Positions 1 through 10,863 of a DNA stretch of 64,000 nt are shown here, piece after piece. Below the pieces are notes generated by a model, which worked only from the letters and a program-made list of their open reading frames with translations, ran no database searches and was not told the DNA's origin. A program made the translations under genes and the position numbers. Location: positions 21,412,466 through 21,476,465 of the forward strand of contig NC_092322.1 of NCBI RefSeq assembly GCF_036785885.1, written 5' to 3'. The DNA comes from Coffea arabica (taxonomy: Eukaryota > Streptophyta > Magnoliopsida > Gentianales > Rubiaceae). The first letter of the stretch is position 1; each line of letters opens with the position of its first letter.

Positions 1-299
1 TTTCTCTTTTCTTGTTCCTTGCGAATGTCCCTTGATATAAAGTGAGTCATGTCTCCTTTGTTCAAGTTTTGGTTTATCAATTCAAGACCACGTTGAATTG
101 TAGCACCATTCTACCAACAAATCTTTGTTTGCTAATTCGTTAGGTTGTGGGTTGAGATTAAATTCAAGGTTCACACCTCGGGGGTTAGAGGGGTTGAGAT
201 TTTTCCATTTTTGTATCCATAACCTGATCAAGGTAGATCCTTCCGCTGTCTGATCAACTTGGTTCTTCAAGACAGGTTCTTGTTGGATCAAGTCAACTT
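1..299 (+). repeat. LTR fragment in inverted orientation
   Basis: The reverse complement of this stretch matches the LTR copies at 335-1006 and 7501-8227 (shared blocks around 'acccacaacctaacgaatta' and the 'gaagaaccaagttgatca' segment). It is the same LTR family facing the opposite way, so it makes a head-to-head palindromic arrangement with the copy that follows. Positions 300-334 hold a second short inverted scrap of the same LTR end, which points to a rearranged junction. The window edge cuts it, so the full extent is unknown. Confidence 0.8.
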
Positions 300-334
300 G
301 GTTCTTCAAGATAGGTCAAGTTCGCATTAGTAGA

Positions 335-1006
335 ATCTATCTTGACCAGGTTATGGACACAAAGATGGAAAAATCTCGACCCCTTTAACCCCTGAGGTGT
401 GAACCTTGAATTTAATCTTAACCCACAACATAACGAATTAGTGAACAAAGATTTGTTGGTGCAATGAGGCCACAATTCAGCATGGTCTTGAATTGATAAA
501 CCAAAACTTGAACGAATGAGACATGACTCACTTTGTATCAAGGGATGTTCCCAAGAAACAAGAAAAGAGAACTCTCAATTTTTATTCATCTCATAACTGT
601 TTTACAATGGAATAGAAAAGGCCTATTTATAGCCAAAAACTAAACAACTAAGACAAATCCAATTTAGATAAGGATTTAGTCACATATTTAGTCACTTAGA
701 CTAATCCAATTTGAATAAGTGTTTAGTCATTTATTTTCTTAACTACTTTTGAATGACTCAAATAGCTCACATAGCTGGCCATATTTATTCATAATAATAA
801 CTAACTAACTAACTAAACAAAAAAAAATCAAACAAAATAAAAGAAACTAAAAACATGAAGATCAAATAGCTAGCGTTGCATCCCCTCTACGACTTCATGT
901 ATTCCAATAGAGTCTTGAACATCATGTATTCCAATAGTTGTAATTTCCTTCAAAAAGCTCTCAAGCATCTTGGCACGATCTAGTGATGGTTCCATTACTC
1001 GTATCA
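335..1006 (-). repeat. 3' LTR of short minus-strand LTR retrotransposon
   Basis: It aligns with 7501-8227 over its whole length in the same orientation and ends at the same point (plus strand ...actcgtatca), which is the TG start of the LTR read on the minus strand. The outer end, expected to start tgatatgaac on the plus strand, is missing and replaced by inverted LTR scraps. Next to its inner end lies a purine-rich minus-strand tract, as expected of a polypurine tract. Confidence 0.8.
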
Positions 1007-1020
1007 TTCCCCTCCTCTTG
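1007..1020 (-). other. Polypurine tract
   Basis: The minus strand reads caagaggaggggaa, directly followed by the LTR start TGATACGAG. Position and composition are those of the plus-strand primer of an LTR retrotransposon. Confidence 0.7.
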
Positions 1021-1733
1021 AAAGCAATTCGTCCTCGAATCGAGATTTGACCAAAAGAAACACACATGTGTAGCAATAATAGGGGACTTTTCGTATTGTA
1101 AAAGGAGATGGAATTGGTAATGGAAATAAACTGAAATTTTTTTCCCACGCAATTAAGGATTGGAAATAATAGTTGTGATGGATTCCCAAAGATGCTAGAA
1201 ATTGGACAGCAAAGGAAAGTTGTGTACAATGGAAAAAGGAAAGTCACCAACTTACTAATCCTAAACAAACTAGGAATTAGAAACTCTAAGGACTCTTCTA
1301 CCACTTAACCACTGATGGATACCAAAAACGAAAAAGTAAACACAAACAAATACAATCTAATTTTTTTAAAAAATTTGGATGAATAGTAACTCTAATGAAC
1401 AGTAACCCCCCGACGAACAGTATGCCACAGTATCCTTTTTTTTTTTTTTTTTTGCTTCTTACGGCAAGACACAAGGTTACGACTTCACTTGGAAGAAATT
1501 TAATTGGGAGTTAAATCCTTGAAAAACTTGTTTTCAAGAACGTAATCAGACCAAGAAATTCTAACCTCGATCAATCAAGGGGTAGGTCAGACTCAAGCAA
1601 TAAAATCAAGAAAACAAGAATAAAAGTTTTTTGTTTCTTTTTTTTAAATAAAAAGGCAGCTAGGGTTTTGGTATAAAACAAATAGGAAAAATAAGAAAAG
1701 AAAAAGAATATTAAACTGGATCAAGAGCCAAAA

Positions 1734-1746
1734 CTCTGATACCAAC
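1734..1746 (-). other. Primer-binding site (initiator tRNA-Met)
   Basis: The minus strand reads gttggtatcagag, matching the TGGTATCAGAG site complementary to the 3' end of plant initiator tRNA-Met. It should lie directly beside the 5' LTR end at 7501; the hAT insertion separates the two, and the 8-bp target duplication ataccaac lies inside the site and is repeated at 7493-7500. Confidence 0.75.
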
Positions 1747-3268
1747 TAGAGGTGCAAACGAGTCGAATCGAGTCGAGTTTTGAGCTTATCGAGTCGAGTC
1801 AGGCTTATTTATATGAGAGCTCGAGTTCGAGCTCAAAAAATAGAGCTCGAGCTCGGCTTGATGTAAGAAAAGAAAAACTCGAGATCGACTCGTTTATGGC
1901 TCGCGAGCTTAGCTCGAAATCTGGCTTGCGAGTAGCTCGAGTTTCGCTCGATCTTCTAGCTCGCATGAAGCTCGAAAGTAGCTCGAATTCTAGCTCGTTT
2001 GGAGCTCGAGTTCGAACTCAAAAATTTCTGAAACTTTAAGCAAGAATACAGCATTTTTTCCCCATTTTTTGACAAAATTTGCGCATGAAATAACTACAAT
2101 TTTTCACATATTTTTGATCTTGAGGCCTACAAATTATGTACTAATACAATCATAAATGTCCAAATGTCCACTAATACAAATTATCCAAAAATTATGCACT
2201 AATACAAATTATCCTATCCAGATATCCACTAATACAATTTATCCAAATGTCCACAAAAATCCATTAATACAAATTATGATAACTTCACTGATCAGGAATA
2301 TATTTAGCATTGTCTCAACACATATTTGAAAAGACACATCCCCTCAGTCTCAGTAGGTTACCTTTGTAATCTTCCCTAATGCCAGCAATGGATCTACGAA
2401 CCAACCTGCAGGCAACATGCAAGAGCTCTTTCAATCCATCAAGAACTTCAAAAGATAGAAACATACTCATTAAAATGAAATTATATGAGGAAATACAGGT
2501 CTTTTAGTCCAATTTTTCAGCCAAAGCTCAAAATATTACAAGCTATCACAAATTTACAACACAAAATATCTGTTGTAGACAGCTTGATACATCCAGTTGA
2601 AAAGATATATAGGCACGAAAGTCCAGCCCCAATTTCGTTAAGCTGTTTTAGTCTTTGTAATAACATTCTTTATTCTTAAATGGAACTTACCCAAAATTTT
2701 TAACTTTCCTGTTGACAAACAGAGGCTTATCCATAAAGGATGCAGCAAAGAAAGGGTATCTGCTTGCCAAAATTACAAAAAGTGACTAAACTAATTGGCT
2801 CCACACCTAACCAAAATATCTCAAATCTCTTTTTGAAACGAAGGAGAGACATAAAGATTCGATGTACGTAAATTAGAAAACAGACCTGTCTAAAATCTTG
2901 ACAATATACAAGCCAACAATAGTATTTGGGTACATAAAAATAGCAAACACAAAATAAGCTATTCACAAACATAGATCTCTCAGCGGCAACTCATATCCAA
3001 CAATCATAGTTCAGTACCAGCAATTGGCCAGAACAGAGAAATACTAATAACAGAGAACTCAGGTCTGAGAACTAAAAAGTGTTAATACCACTAGTTACAA
3101 TTGACCAAAACTCTAAATAGGAAATTAAAGGTAAATTACCTCAAACATCTCCGAAGTCAAGAAATAAGCAACACAATCTCTTGTTTATCCTTCAATTTCT
3201 GAAAAAAAAAATAAAATAAAAAAATTAAGAAATAGTAAGACCGAATTTAAATATTATGTGTGATAATT

Positions 3269-5451
3269 TTATTTTTTTGTTACCTTTTCCCTTTTCTGCA
3301 CTCTGTGTAACTTACGACACCAATCTCCAGCACACATCAACATTTCTACAGTTTCTGGAGCCAAGGAAGCACGGTAAGAGTCGATTACTCTGGTTCCAGT
3401 ACTAAATGTAGCTTCTGAAGCTACAGTGCTTATTGGAATGGCTAAAATGTCAGCAGCCATCTTGGGAAGAATCTTGTATTTCGTTGTGTCTTTCCACCAC
3501 TTCAAGGCATCCAAATTCACAATGTCTATTGTTGAATCATCTGCAGCTGTGAGGAGACCATCTTCAAAGTAGGTATCCAACTCATTCTTGATGGGTTGAA
3601 CACTCTCAATGGTAGCAATATAGGTCAGAAATTCACTCATACCCGAAACATGGGACACTGATGAAGATGCACTACTGCTGCTCTTGGTTGGATGATCATT
3701 GTCGATTAGTAGTTGAGAAGATGATCCACTTTGGCCTGAAACAGGTATCTCCACATATTCATCATATAGGTCATACAAGGCTTGTCGAACCTTGCCTATA
3801 TTGCTTTGCACTTCATGTGGAGGATAAAGCAATGGAAAGCAATAGTTTATAACTCTCATCTTGCATCTGGGATCCAAAATAACTGCTATAGACATTAACA
3901 AGTTACACTCTCCCCAGTACTTATCAAATTTCATCTTCATCTTTTGCACCATTGACCGGACAAAATCATCTTCATCATCAACCTTACTATCTAGTAGTAC
4001 TTTAATCCGACAAACTTCATTTAGATATAAATTTGCAGTCGGATAATCACTACCAGATATCACATGAGTTGCTGTCCAAAAAGCTTTTAAAATATTGCAC
4101 ACTTTTGTAACCTTTTCCCAATCTTCCAAGGTTGGACAGAAATCATAATTTGGCTCTCTATCTCTGTACCTGGGAAAAACATCTTGATACTCCAGTGCAC
4201 AAGTTAGCATCTCATAAGTAGAATTCCACCTTGTTTTGCAGTCATAAATTAGTATTTTTTCTGGCAACTGCAGCTGGCGTACAATTTCACCAAATTGAAG
4301 GCGTCTTCCATCTGTCTTATTGATAAACTCCACACTGTCCCTGATTGTTCCAACTATTTCCTTGATTTGACTAAGTCCATCTTGAACCATTAAATTCAGT
4401 ATATGCGCACAACATCTCACATGAAACAACTTTCCTTTTGCTAATAGACACTTGTTTCGAGAGAAAGTGTCCTTCAAACATCTCAGTGCACTGTCATTAT
4501 TTGAGGCATTATCGACTGAGACTGTATAAATCTTGCTCTCAATTCCCCAATTCGTTAAACACTTGAAAATAGCATCCGCAATTTGGATGCCCCGACATGG
4601 AGGAAGGACGTGCACAAAGTTGAGAACCCGTTTCTGCAATCTCTAATTGCTATCAATCCAATGCCCGGTTATGACCATATACTCATTTTTTGGTTCTTGG
4701 ACTTCCAAAGATCTGTAGTCAAGCTAATTTTCTTGACTTTCTTTAATTGGTTCTTCAATTTTGTCTTCTCTCTTTCATAAACTGATGTGCAGTCGTTTTT
4801 GTTCATAGTCCGATTGATTCTTTGCCATTCCGGCATCCCTCTTTTTTGCATCAAATTGAAACCTTCTTCCTTCACAATTGAAAATGGATGCTCATGCATA
4901 AGCACCCATTCAGCAGTAGCCTCTCTCATGGCTGCCATATCAAACCTCCCAGAGTGAAGGTAGGTTTGAGAAGCTTCGGCAGAATCAGCAGATGGGAAAT
5001 TGATCTTTGTTTGTTGTGTTGCTTTTTTGAGCTTTTGCAATCGGATAGCACATGACTTCCTATGCTTCAGCAAACTTGAAGTTGTACTAGTTTTCGTCTT
5101 CTTGAACTTTGCATGGCAATGAATACACTCCGACATAAGAGTTTTTTGATGGCCAACTTCAACATCTTTGAAGTCATCCCATGCTACTGATTTTTTTATT
5201 CTCTTTTTTTTTTTCTGAAAAGCATCCAAGCCATCATCCGCATCAGCTTCTTCCACGACTGTTTGAGTGGTTGTATGTGTATCACCTTCTAATGTTTCAT
5301 CTTCACTCCCTAATTCTTCATCACCAAGAGATAATTCCAGCTCTTCGTCAATGTTAACAGCAATACCCTTGTCAGAGATATTCACCGGACTAGCGGAATC
5401 ACCAACTGATCTATCAATTGGTGAAGACTACTCTTGGTTGGACGTATCCAT
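3269..5451 (-). pseudogene. hAT transposase, BED zinc finger, lightly damaged
   Basis: In order from 5451: an acidic N terminus; a BED-type zinc finger with Cys-X2-Cys near ECIHC and a later His/Cys pair; the catalytic core with the CAHILNL and CKTRWNSTYEML motifs; and an intact C-terminal hAT dimerisation region (ILAIPISTVASEATFS). Length is about 728 codons, normal for RICESLEEPER-like plant transposases. Three lesions are visible: TAG at codon 8 (5428-5430); a 1-base loss near 4680-4684 that shifts frame just after the DLWKSKNQK segment; and a TAG near 4641-4645 where Trp is expected. An alternative start at 5385 skips the first stop. Most of the protein is uninterrupted, which suggests recent inactivation. 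Confidence 0.88.
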
Positions 5452-5814
5452 CTTATATTCTCAATTTCTTTTAACTATACCAAAAAAAAAAAGGAACATG
5501 AGCAGCATTCTCTAGTCCCAAAACAGATTACTATTACTAGTAAACAAGTTAGTAGCAGTAATTATTTTCAAGAAACAATAGGACAGCAAGGCTCATAATG
5601 ACAAGAACATACATGACCATGGAATGATAATAAGTAGCTTGTACTGTCAAGTGTCAACACAGTTTTCACCCCCAAAGAAACAAGTAATTAAACAGATGTC
5701 TCCTTAAATGCCACTATCCCATAGTTACTACAAGATCTGGAGCAATATCAAGCCTCTTAGCACTGTCTGCATTTCATTTTAAGCATTATTATTATCAGAA
5801 TCCAAAAAATTATA

Positions 5815-6233
5815 CTCCCTCCGTCCCAAAATAAGGGACGTTTTTAGGGATTCTAACTTATTATGCACAGTTCAATCAATTTGAATGTGAGACATTTTTT
5901 TCCAATCGTGCCCCTTTGACCGATATCAAATCTTAATTGTTGTCTATGGTGATGTGAAAAGAATCTGTGGGTCCATGTAAAATGTAAGCTCTTTTTCATG
6001 CTGTTGCCAAGCACGCGCCTATTTATGGCCATCAAAATTTTTGGTGCTATCCACGCACCTTTTTTTTGGATGTCTATTTATTGCTTTTGTGGGTTCCATC
6101 ATACTTGTTTTTTATTTTATCAATGTCTCTTTTGAGGCTACAAATGGAATGTTAGAGAAAAAATTGTAGTGTGGCTCAAATTTTGGGACATGAAAAAAGG
6201 TGAACTATGATAATAACAATGGGACGGAGGGAG
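5815..6233. mobile_element. Stowaway MITE
   Basis: Terminal inverted repeats CTCCCTCCGTCCC and GGGACGGAGGGAG are flanked by TA on each side (5813-5814, 6234-6235), as in Tc1/mariner-derived Stowaway MITEs. Length is 419 bp. It carries no protein and sits about 360 bp upstream of the transposase start, inside the hAT, so it inserted after the hAT family was formed. Confidence 0.92.
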
Positions 6234-7500
6234 TACAATTTTAAGCATTATTATTAGCAAAACATGGGACATCACAAATTTGGAACCAATCTAGGCATAA
6301 TTATTATAGACAGTGTAGAAATCATAAGTGCCAGAGCTCATGGTAGAGAAACAAGTGCAGAAATCCAGACCCTTCAACATGATCGTGAGTCGTGACCAAG
6401 TCTATTCAAAGTTTGCTAGATCAATTTCAAACATAATAACCACCACAAATCCCGTTACAACCAATGCAGAAGTAGATAGACAGTAAAAAGGATAAAAGAC
6501 AATACACCACTACTGGAACAACGGGGCGATTAAGAGTAAAACCATCAATCGAATGCATCTATGGAAACCTTTTTACAGAATTAGCAATGTGGATCACCTT
6601 CCAGATTCCAAAGAAAAGGAAAAGGAAAAGGAAAAGGAAAAGAACCTCAGTTCATACCTGCAAAATCTAGGGAGAAAATCCAGTGGACTGCACTAAGAAT
6701 GTTGGACACGGTAGGGAGTGGTGGAGATGGCCTCAACGGGTTGCACACTTGTGCCGCCGGAACAGCTTAGACAAAGCCCGGAGATGGGGATGAGCCGGGA
6801 AGCTGGTTGGGTTCGGACTTCGGAGAGTTCGTCAGTCAGCCTGGTGCGAGAAAAGAGGGAAAGTAAAGTGCTAGCCGAGCTGGCACTTGCGGTTGCGGAG
6901 CTGGCGGAAGTGCGGAAGTGGTGGTTGCGCAATCAGATTGGGAGGTTGCGCATTCAGATTCTTGGCACTGTGGATCACCTTCCAGATCCTCGTCCGTCAG
7001 TCAGTCTCCGGCGGTGGGTTGCGCACTCAAATTCTTGCGCGGCTTGGAGGTTGCTGAAGTGGAGATGGCGGAAGCGGTGGAGATGCAGCTAGCAGTAGCA
7101 CCGATGGCTGTGGCTGAAGTGGGAGGAAGTGGAGAAACTAAAGATGCAGCTAGCGGTAGCAGCAATGGCAGTGACGGAAGTGGAAATTGGGAGTTTGGGA
7201 CAGTCGGTGGCGGAGGAAGAAGATCAATCGAAGGAGTGAGCAGAGCATACAAGTTAACCTAAGCGAAGGAAGGAGGAAAGTTTACGAACAGTGGCCGAAG
7301 ATCGATTATAGCTTAGTGCGCAGAGAACATGTAAATTTTAATTGAATCAAGGGTATTTTTGTAATTTTACACTTACTCTAGCCCAACGAGCGGCTCGTCG
7401 AGCTATCAAGCCTAAGAAACGAAGGCTCGAGCTCGCCTCGTTTATCTTAACAAACTGCTCGAGCTGAGCAGCTCGAGTCATCACCAGTCCTAATACCAAC

Positions 7501-8227
7501 TGATATGAACTCGACCCAACAAGAACTTATCTTGAAGAACCAAGTTGATCAGGCAGCGGAGGGATCTATTTTGACCAGGTTATGGATACAAAGATGGAAA
7601 AATCTCGACCTCCTCTAACCCCCGAGGTGTGAATCTTGAATTTAATTTCAACCCACAACCTAACGAATTAGCGAACAAAGATTTGTTGGTAGAATGGCAT
7701 CACAATTCAACGTGGTCTTGAATTGATAAGCCAAAACTTAAACAAATGAGACATAACTCACTTTGTATCAAGGGATGTTCCCAAGGAACAAGAAAAGAAA
7801 AAAAACTCTCAATTTTTATTCATCTCATAAGTGTCTTACAATGGAATAGGAAGGGCCTATTTGTAGCTAAAAACTAAACAACTAAGACTAATCCAATTTA
7901 GATAAGGATTTAGTCACTTAGACTAATCCAATTTGGATAAGTGTTTAGTCACTTATTTCCCTAACTATTTTTGAATGGCTCAAATAGCTCACATTGCTGG
8001 CCATATTTATTCATAATAATGACTAACTAACCAACTAAACAAGAAAAATCAAACAAAACAAAAGAAACTAAAAACATGAAGATCAAATAACAAGCGCTCC
8101 ATCCCCTCTACGACTTCATGTATTCCAATTGAGTTTTGAACATCATGTATTCCAATAGTTGTAATTTCCTTGAAAAAGCTCTCAAGCATCTTGGCACGAT
8201 CTAGTGGTGGTGCCACTACTCGTATCA
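7501..8227 (-). repeat. 5' LTR of short minus-strand LTR retrotransposon
   Basis: The 727-bp LTR runs TGATATGAAC...CTCGTATCA on the plus strand and is complete, unlike its partner at 335-1006. The DNA just outside (8228-8244, ending catttgcagccctag) resembles the terminal repeat of hAT elements in this window, so the retrotransposon may itself have landed near a hAT end; this cannot be checked because the other flank is rearranged. Confidence 0.8.
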
Positions 8228-8860
8228 GTTCATTTGCAGCCCTAGTTTGAACCCTTGACTTCCCACTTCACCAACTCTAAGGACTTGGTGGTGGCCACCA
8301 ACCCAAAGGCTGGTGGTTTCCTCTCTTCTTATATACAAGGTAGATTTTGTGCAAAAGCTACTCAATTAAATATTTTAGATTTTGAGGTTTACATTTTATT
8401 ATTGTTATAGTAGTTACACTACAATACTTAAGTTTAATATTTTTAATTTGTAGTGATATTTATAAGCAAAGATCAAGGTGTCTTGCACTTTTAGAAGTAA
8501 GATCTCACACTTTATGGTGTGCCACATTGCTGAATCCGGCCTTTAAATCCCAGGTCTGAGGTGTGACAAATGTTAGTCCTTCACCAGTGCATCACACCAC
8601 AAACTTGGGTTATCACTCATCAGATTTTTATAGATGTTGTTCATTTGGAATTTCAAGATGGGATGATATTTACGGAGTCAAGTGACTAGAGGATAATGAA
8701 CTCTTAGAGTTCTTGGTGTTTTCCCTGCTACTCTATTTAATTCAATCTAGCGTTCTTATGAAGACTTTTGGCCGAAATTGTAAAGGTGCCGCAATAATGG
8801 TATTCAAATTCAAATTGATTAGTTTTTTTATTAGTATTATTTTTTTGAAATTAATATGCT
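8228..8860. other. Spacer without recognised gene
   Basis: AT-rich DNA with no credible coding frame. The only suggestive feature is the hAT-like end immediately after the LTR. Confidence 0.6.
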
Positions 8861-8861
8861 A

Positions 8862-9062
8862 GAACCACTTCGCCCTCAAGGTTTAGTTTAGTGGTAAAAC
8901 GGGCTCTTGGATTGAATGAAATTCTGGGTTTGAATTTTTTCCTAGTATTAAACCTCTTGTCTAACCTGGATGCGTCGTGAGGGGTTTCCGCGTATCCCCC
9001 GACTTGGTGTGGCAGCTCATGTCCAAATTGGCTCGAGTCGGGCATGTTTCGGGTCAAAAAGA
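8862..9062 (+). mobile_element. Probable tRNA-derived SINE
   Basis: It has an A-box-like tagtttagtgg at 8884-8894 and a B-box-like ggtttgaattt at 8927-8937, spaced as in a tRNA-type RNA polymerase III promoter, followed by about 125 bp of unrelated body. It does not fold as a full tRNA. The family is not identified and no target duplication is clear. Confidence 0.5.
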
Positions 9063-9920
9063 AAAAAGAAACTACGAAGAGTGACCATTATCACAAAGTA
9101 GTATTCCCAATTTATATTGACATATAGATATGAATTGTACAAGTATTGGGTGAAAATATTGATAACTGTGTATGTAAAGTATAATTCTAATTTTCAACAA
9201 CTTATATCATCCTCCAAAGCCAAATAGAATTCAATAGTCTTGGGCACTGATTGGACCACAATTCTACTTGAGCGAGGGGTAAAAATTAAGTGCATCCCAC
9301 CAACTAATTAAATTCTATGCCTGCCAATGTACAAGATGTCTACTAATTAAATTCTACAAAAAGTACCGTTCTTCATAAAAAAAAAAGGAAAAAATAAAAG
9401 TAAGCTCATAAAGTGAAATACAATGGATAAAATTTTCAAAATAAAATCCTTTTTTTTTGAATTAGGGGCATACACTTAACAAATATATATTAAAAATAAA
9501 GATAATAGCAAATTGTGATAACAAATAGATATTATGAAATAACAGCTAATAGTAAATTGTGCACCCTCACGTTAGAGGTGGACTTTTTTTTCAATCTAAT
9601 CCGACTTGGATTTCTTTTCATCTAATCCAATTAGTGGACCGAGGGTACGGACAGTTGTTAGTGACAATCGTCTGGAATGGTGTAAAGATTTTTGAACGAG
9701 TTGTAATTCATATTAAACACATCATATATCTTTACAACAGATGTGCAATATTCTGTTACTGTTCATCATATGAGTCCTATACATAATAATTGCATATCTG
9801 TTGCAAGAATGTACAAATAGTTTAATTTGAAGTGCAACCCGTTCAAAAATACTTACAACGTTCCAAATGGTTGTTACTGACAACCGTCGATGCCCCTGCT
9901 CCTCGATGGGTTAGTTGGGC
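9063..9920. other. Spacer without recognised gene
   Basis: AT-rich non-coding DNA. A 75-codon frame at 9559-9786 has no recognisable motif and is most likely chance. Confidence 0.55.
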
Positions 9921-10450
9921 ACTTTTTCTAATATAATGTTGCCGTTGAAAAACAAAGTAAAAACGAGCAATATAACTTGAAGTTAAAATAAATAATTCAA
10001 ATTATTGTGGTGCCGCTGTCCTTGGGTTTGAGAACTACATGCATCCTCTCGCTTGGGACTATAAACGAATTGAGCCCTTAGTGAACCGTTCGAGCTTGAA
10101 TCATTAATAATCGAATCGAGTTCGATTTTGAACAAATTTGAACTCGATTTTAAATTACTACTAGAATTTCATTAAAGTATGAATCACATCGACTTTTTCT
10201 AATATAATGTTGCTGTTGAAAAACAAAGTAATAATGAACAATATAACTTGAAATTAAAATAAATAATTCAAATTATTGTGGGGTCGCTGTCCTTGGATTT
10301 GAGAACTGCATGCATCATCTCGCTTGGAACTATAAACGAATCGAGTCCTTAGTGAACCATTCGAGCTCGAATCATTAATGAATCAAATCGAGTTCGATTT
10401 TGAACAAGTTCGAACTCGATTTTAAATTAGTACTAGAATTTCACTAATGT
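9921..10450. repeat. Direct duplication, 271-bp period
   Basis: The segment starting actttttctaatataatgtt at 9921 recurs at 10192 and stays parallel through the 'gaactcgattttaaatta' block, with scattered substitutions. Both copies contain gag/ctcgaat-rich runs like hAT subterminal DNA. The right end of the wider region (near 10770-10796, catttatggccatactccta) resembles a hAT terminus, so this may be a decayed hAT-like element from roughly 9900 to 10796; no matching left terminus was found. Confidence 0.65.
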
Positions 10451-10863
10451 ATCGAATAAAAAACTTGTACACATTCGGCTCGTTAACGCTCAATTTGACT
10501 TGAATAATTTTTTATAATTTTATTTTTTATAATAAATATTTTATACATAATAACATATTTATGATTTTTTTATAGATATTATATATTTGTTATTGATAAA
10601 CCAATATTAAAATATTAAAAATAAATAAAATTTTAAACACTTGAATCAAACTAAAACCTACTTAATATTAAATCGAATCTAGTTTGAACTTAAACTTTAA
10701 ACTCGAATTGGAATTCAAGTTCAAAACTCCAAATTGTGCTTGATAGTTTCAAAATTGAATGATTATTCGATTCATTTATGGCCATACTCCTAGACAAAAC
10801 GGTCGTTAAATTTTGGTTTGGGCCCAGCCCGAAACCCTTTGTTTCGGGTCTTAATAATCCGAA

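Larger units (their letters stand above)
1747..7492 (-). mobile_element. hAT transposon with near-complete transposase
   Basis: The 5.7-kb element is flanked by the perfect 8-bp duplication ataccaac at 1739-1746 and 7493-7500, the hAT target-site length. Termini are imperfect inverted repeats: TAGAGGTGCAAACGAG on the left and TAGGACTGGTGATGACTCGAG read inward from the right. Both subterminal regions (1750-2030 and 7380-7480) are packed with GAGCTCG/CGAGCTC copies, likely transposase binding sites as in other hAT elements. A transposase gene lies on the minus strand (3269-5451), with a Stowaway MITE upstream of it. 2040-3268 is AT-rich non-coding DNA, and 6300-7300 is a GC-richer stretch likely to be the transposase promoter and leader. 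Confidence 0.9.
335..8227 (-). mobile_element. Internally deleted LTR retrotransposon split by a hAT insertion
   Basis: Read on the minus strand this is 5' LTR (7501-8227), a primer-binding site, about 740 bp of internal DNA (1007-1746), a polypurine tract and a 3' LTR (335-1006). The internal DNA keeps only the end of a Ty3/gypsy-type polyprotein: minus-strand frame 961-1152 reads DSRTNCFQEEGND just before the polypurine tract. There is no gag, reverse transcriptase or integrase, so it is a non-autonomous deletion derivative. A hAT element (1747-7492) has landed at the LTR/primer-binding-site junction. Parts and order are seen; the gypsy affinity is inferred from the terminal peptide. Confidence 0.75.

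Noticed and set aside
1752..2039. 95-codon Ser/Leu/Glu/Arg-rich frame, and similar frames at 26091-26385
   Set aside because: It is translated from GAGCTCG repeats in hAT subterminal DNA; the composition follows the repeat, not a protein.
6693..7262. Overlapping frames of 79-124 codons on both strands
   Set aside because: A GC-rich leader region of the hAT; no motifs, and frames on both strands are open equally.
8880..8940. tRNA gene
   Set aside because: A-box and B-box are present, but the acceptor stem does not pair and no tRNA fold closes; a SINE fits better.
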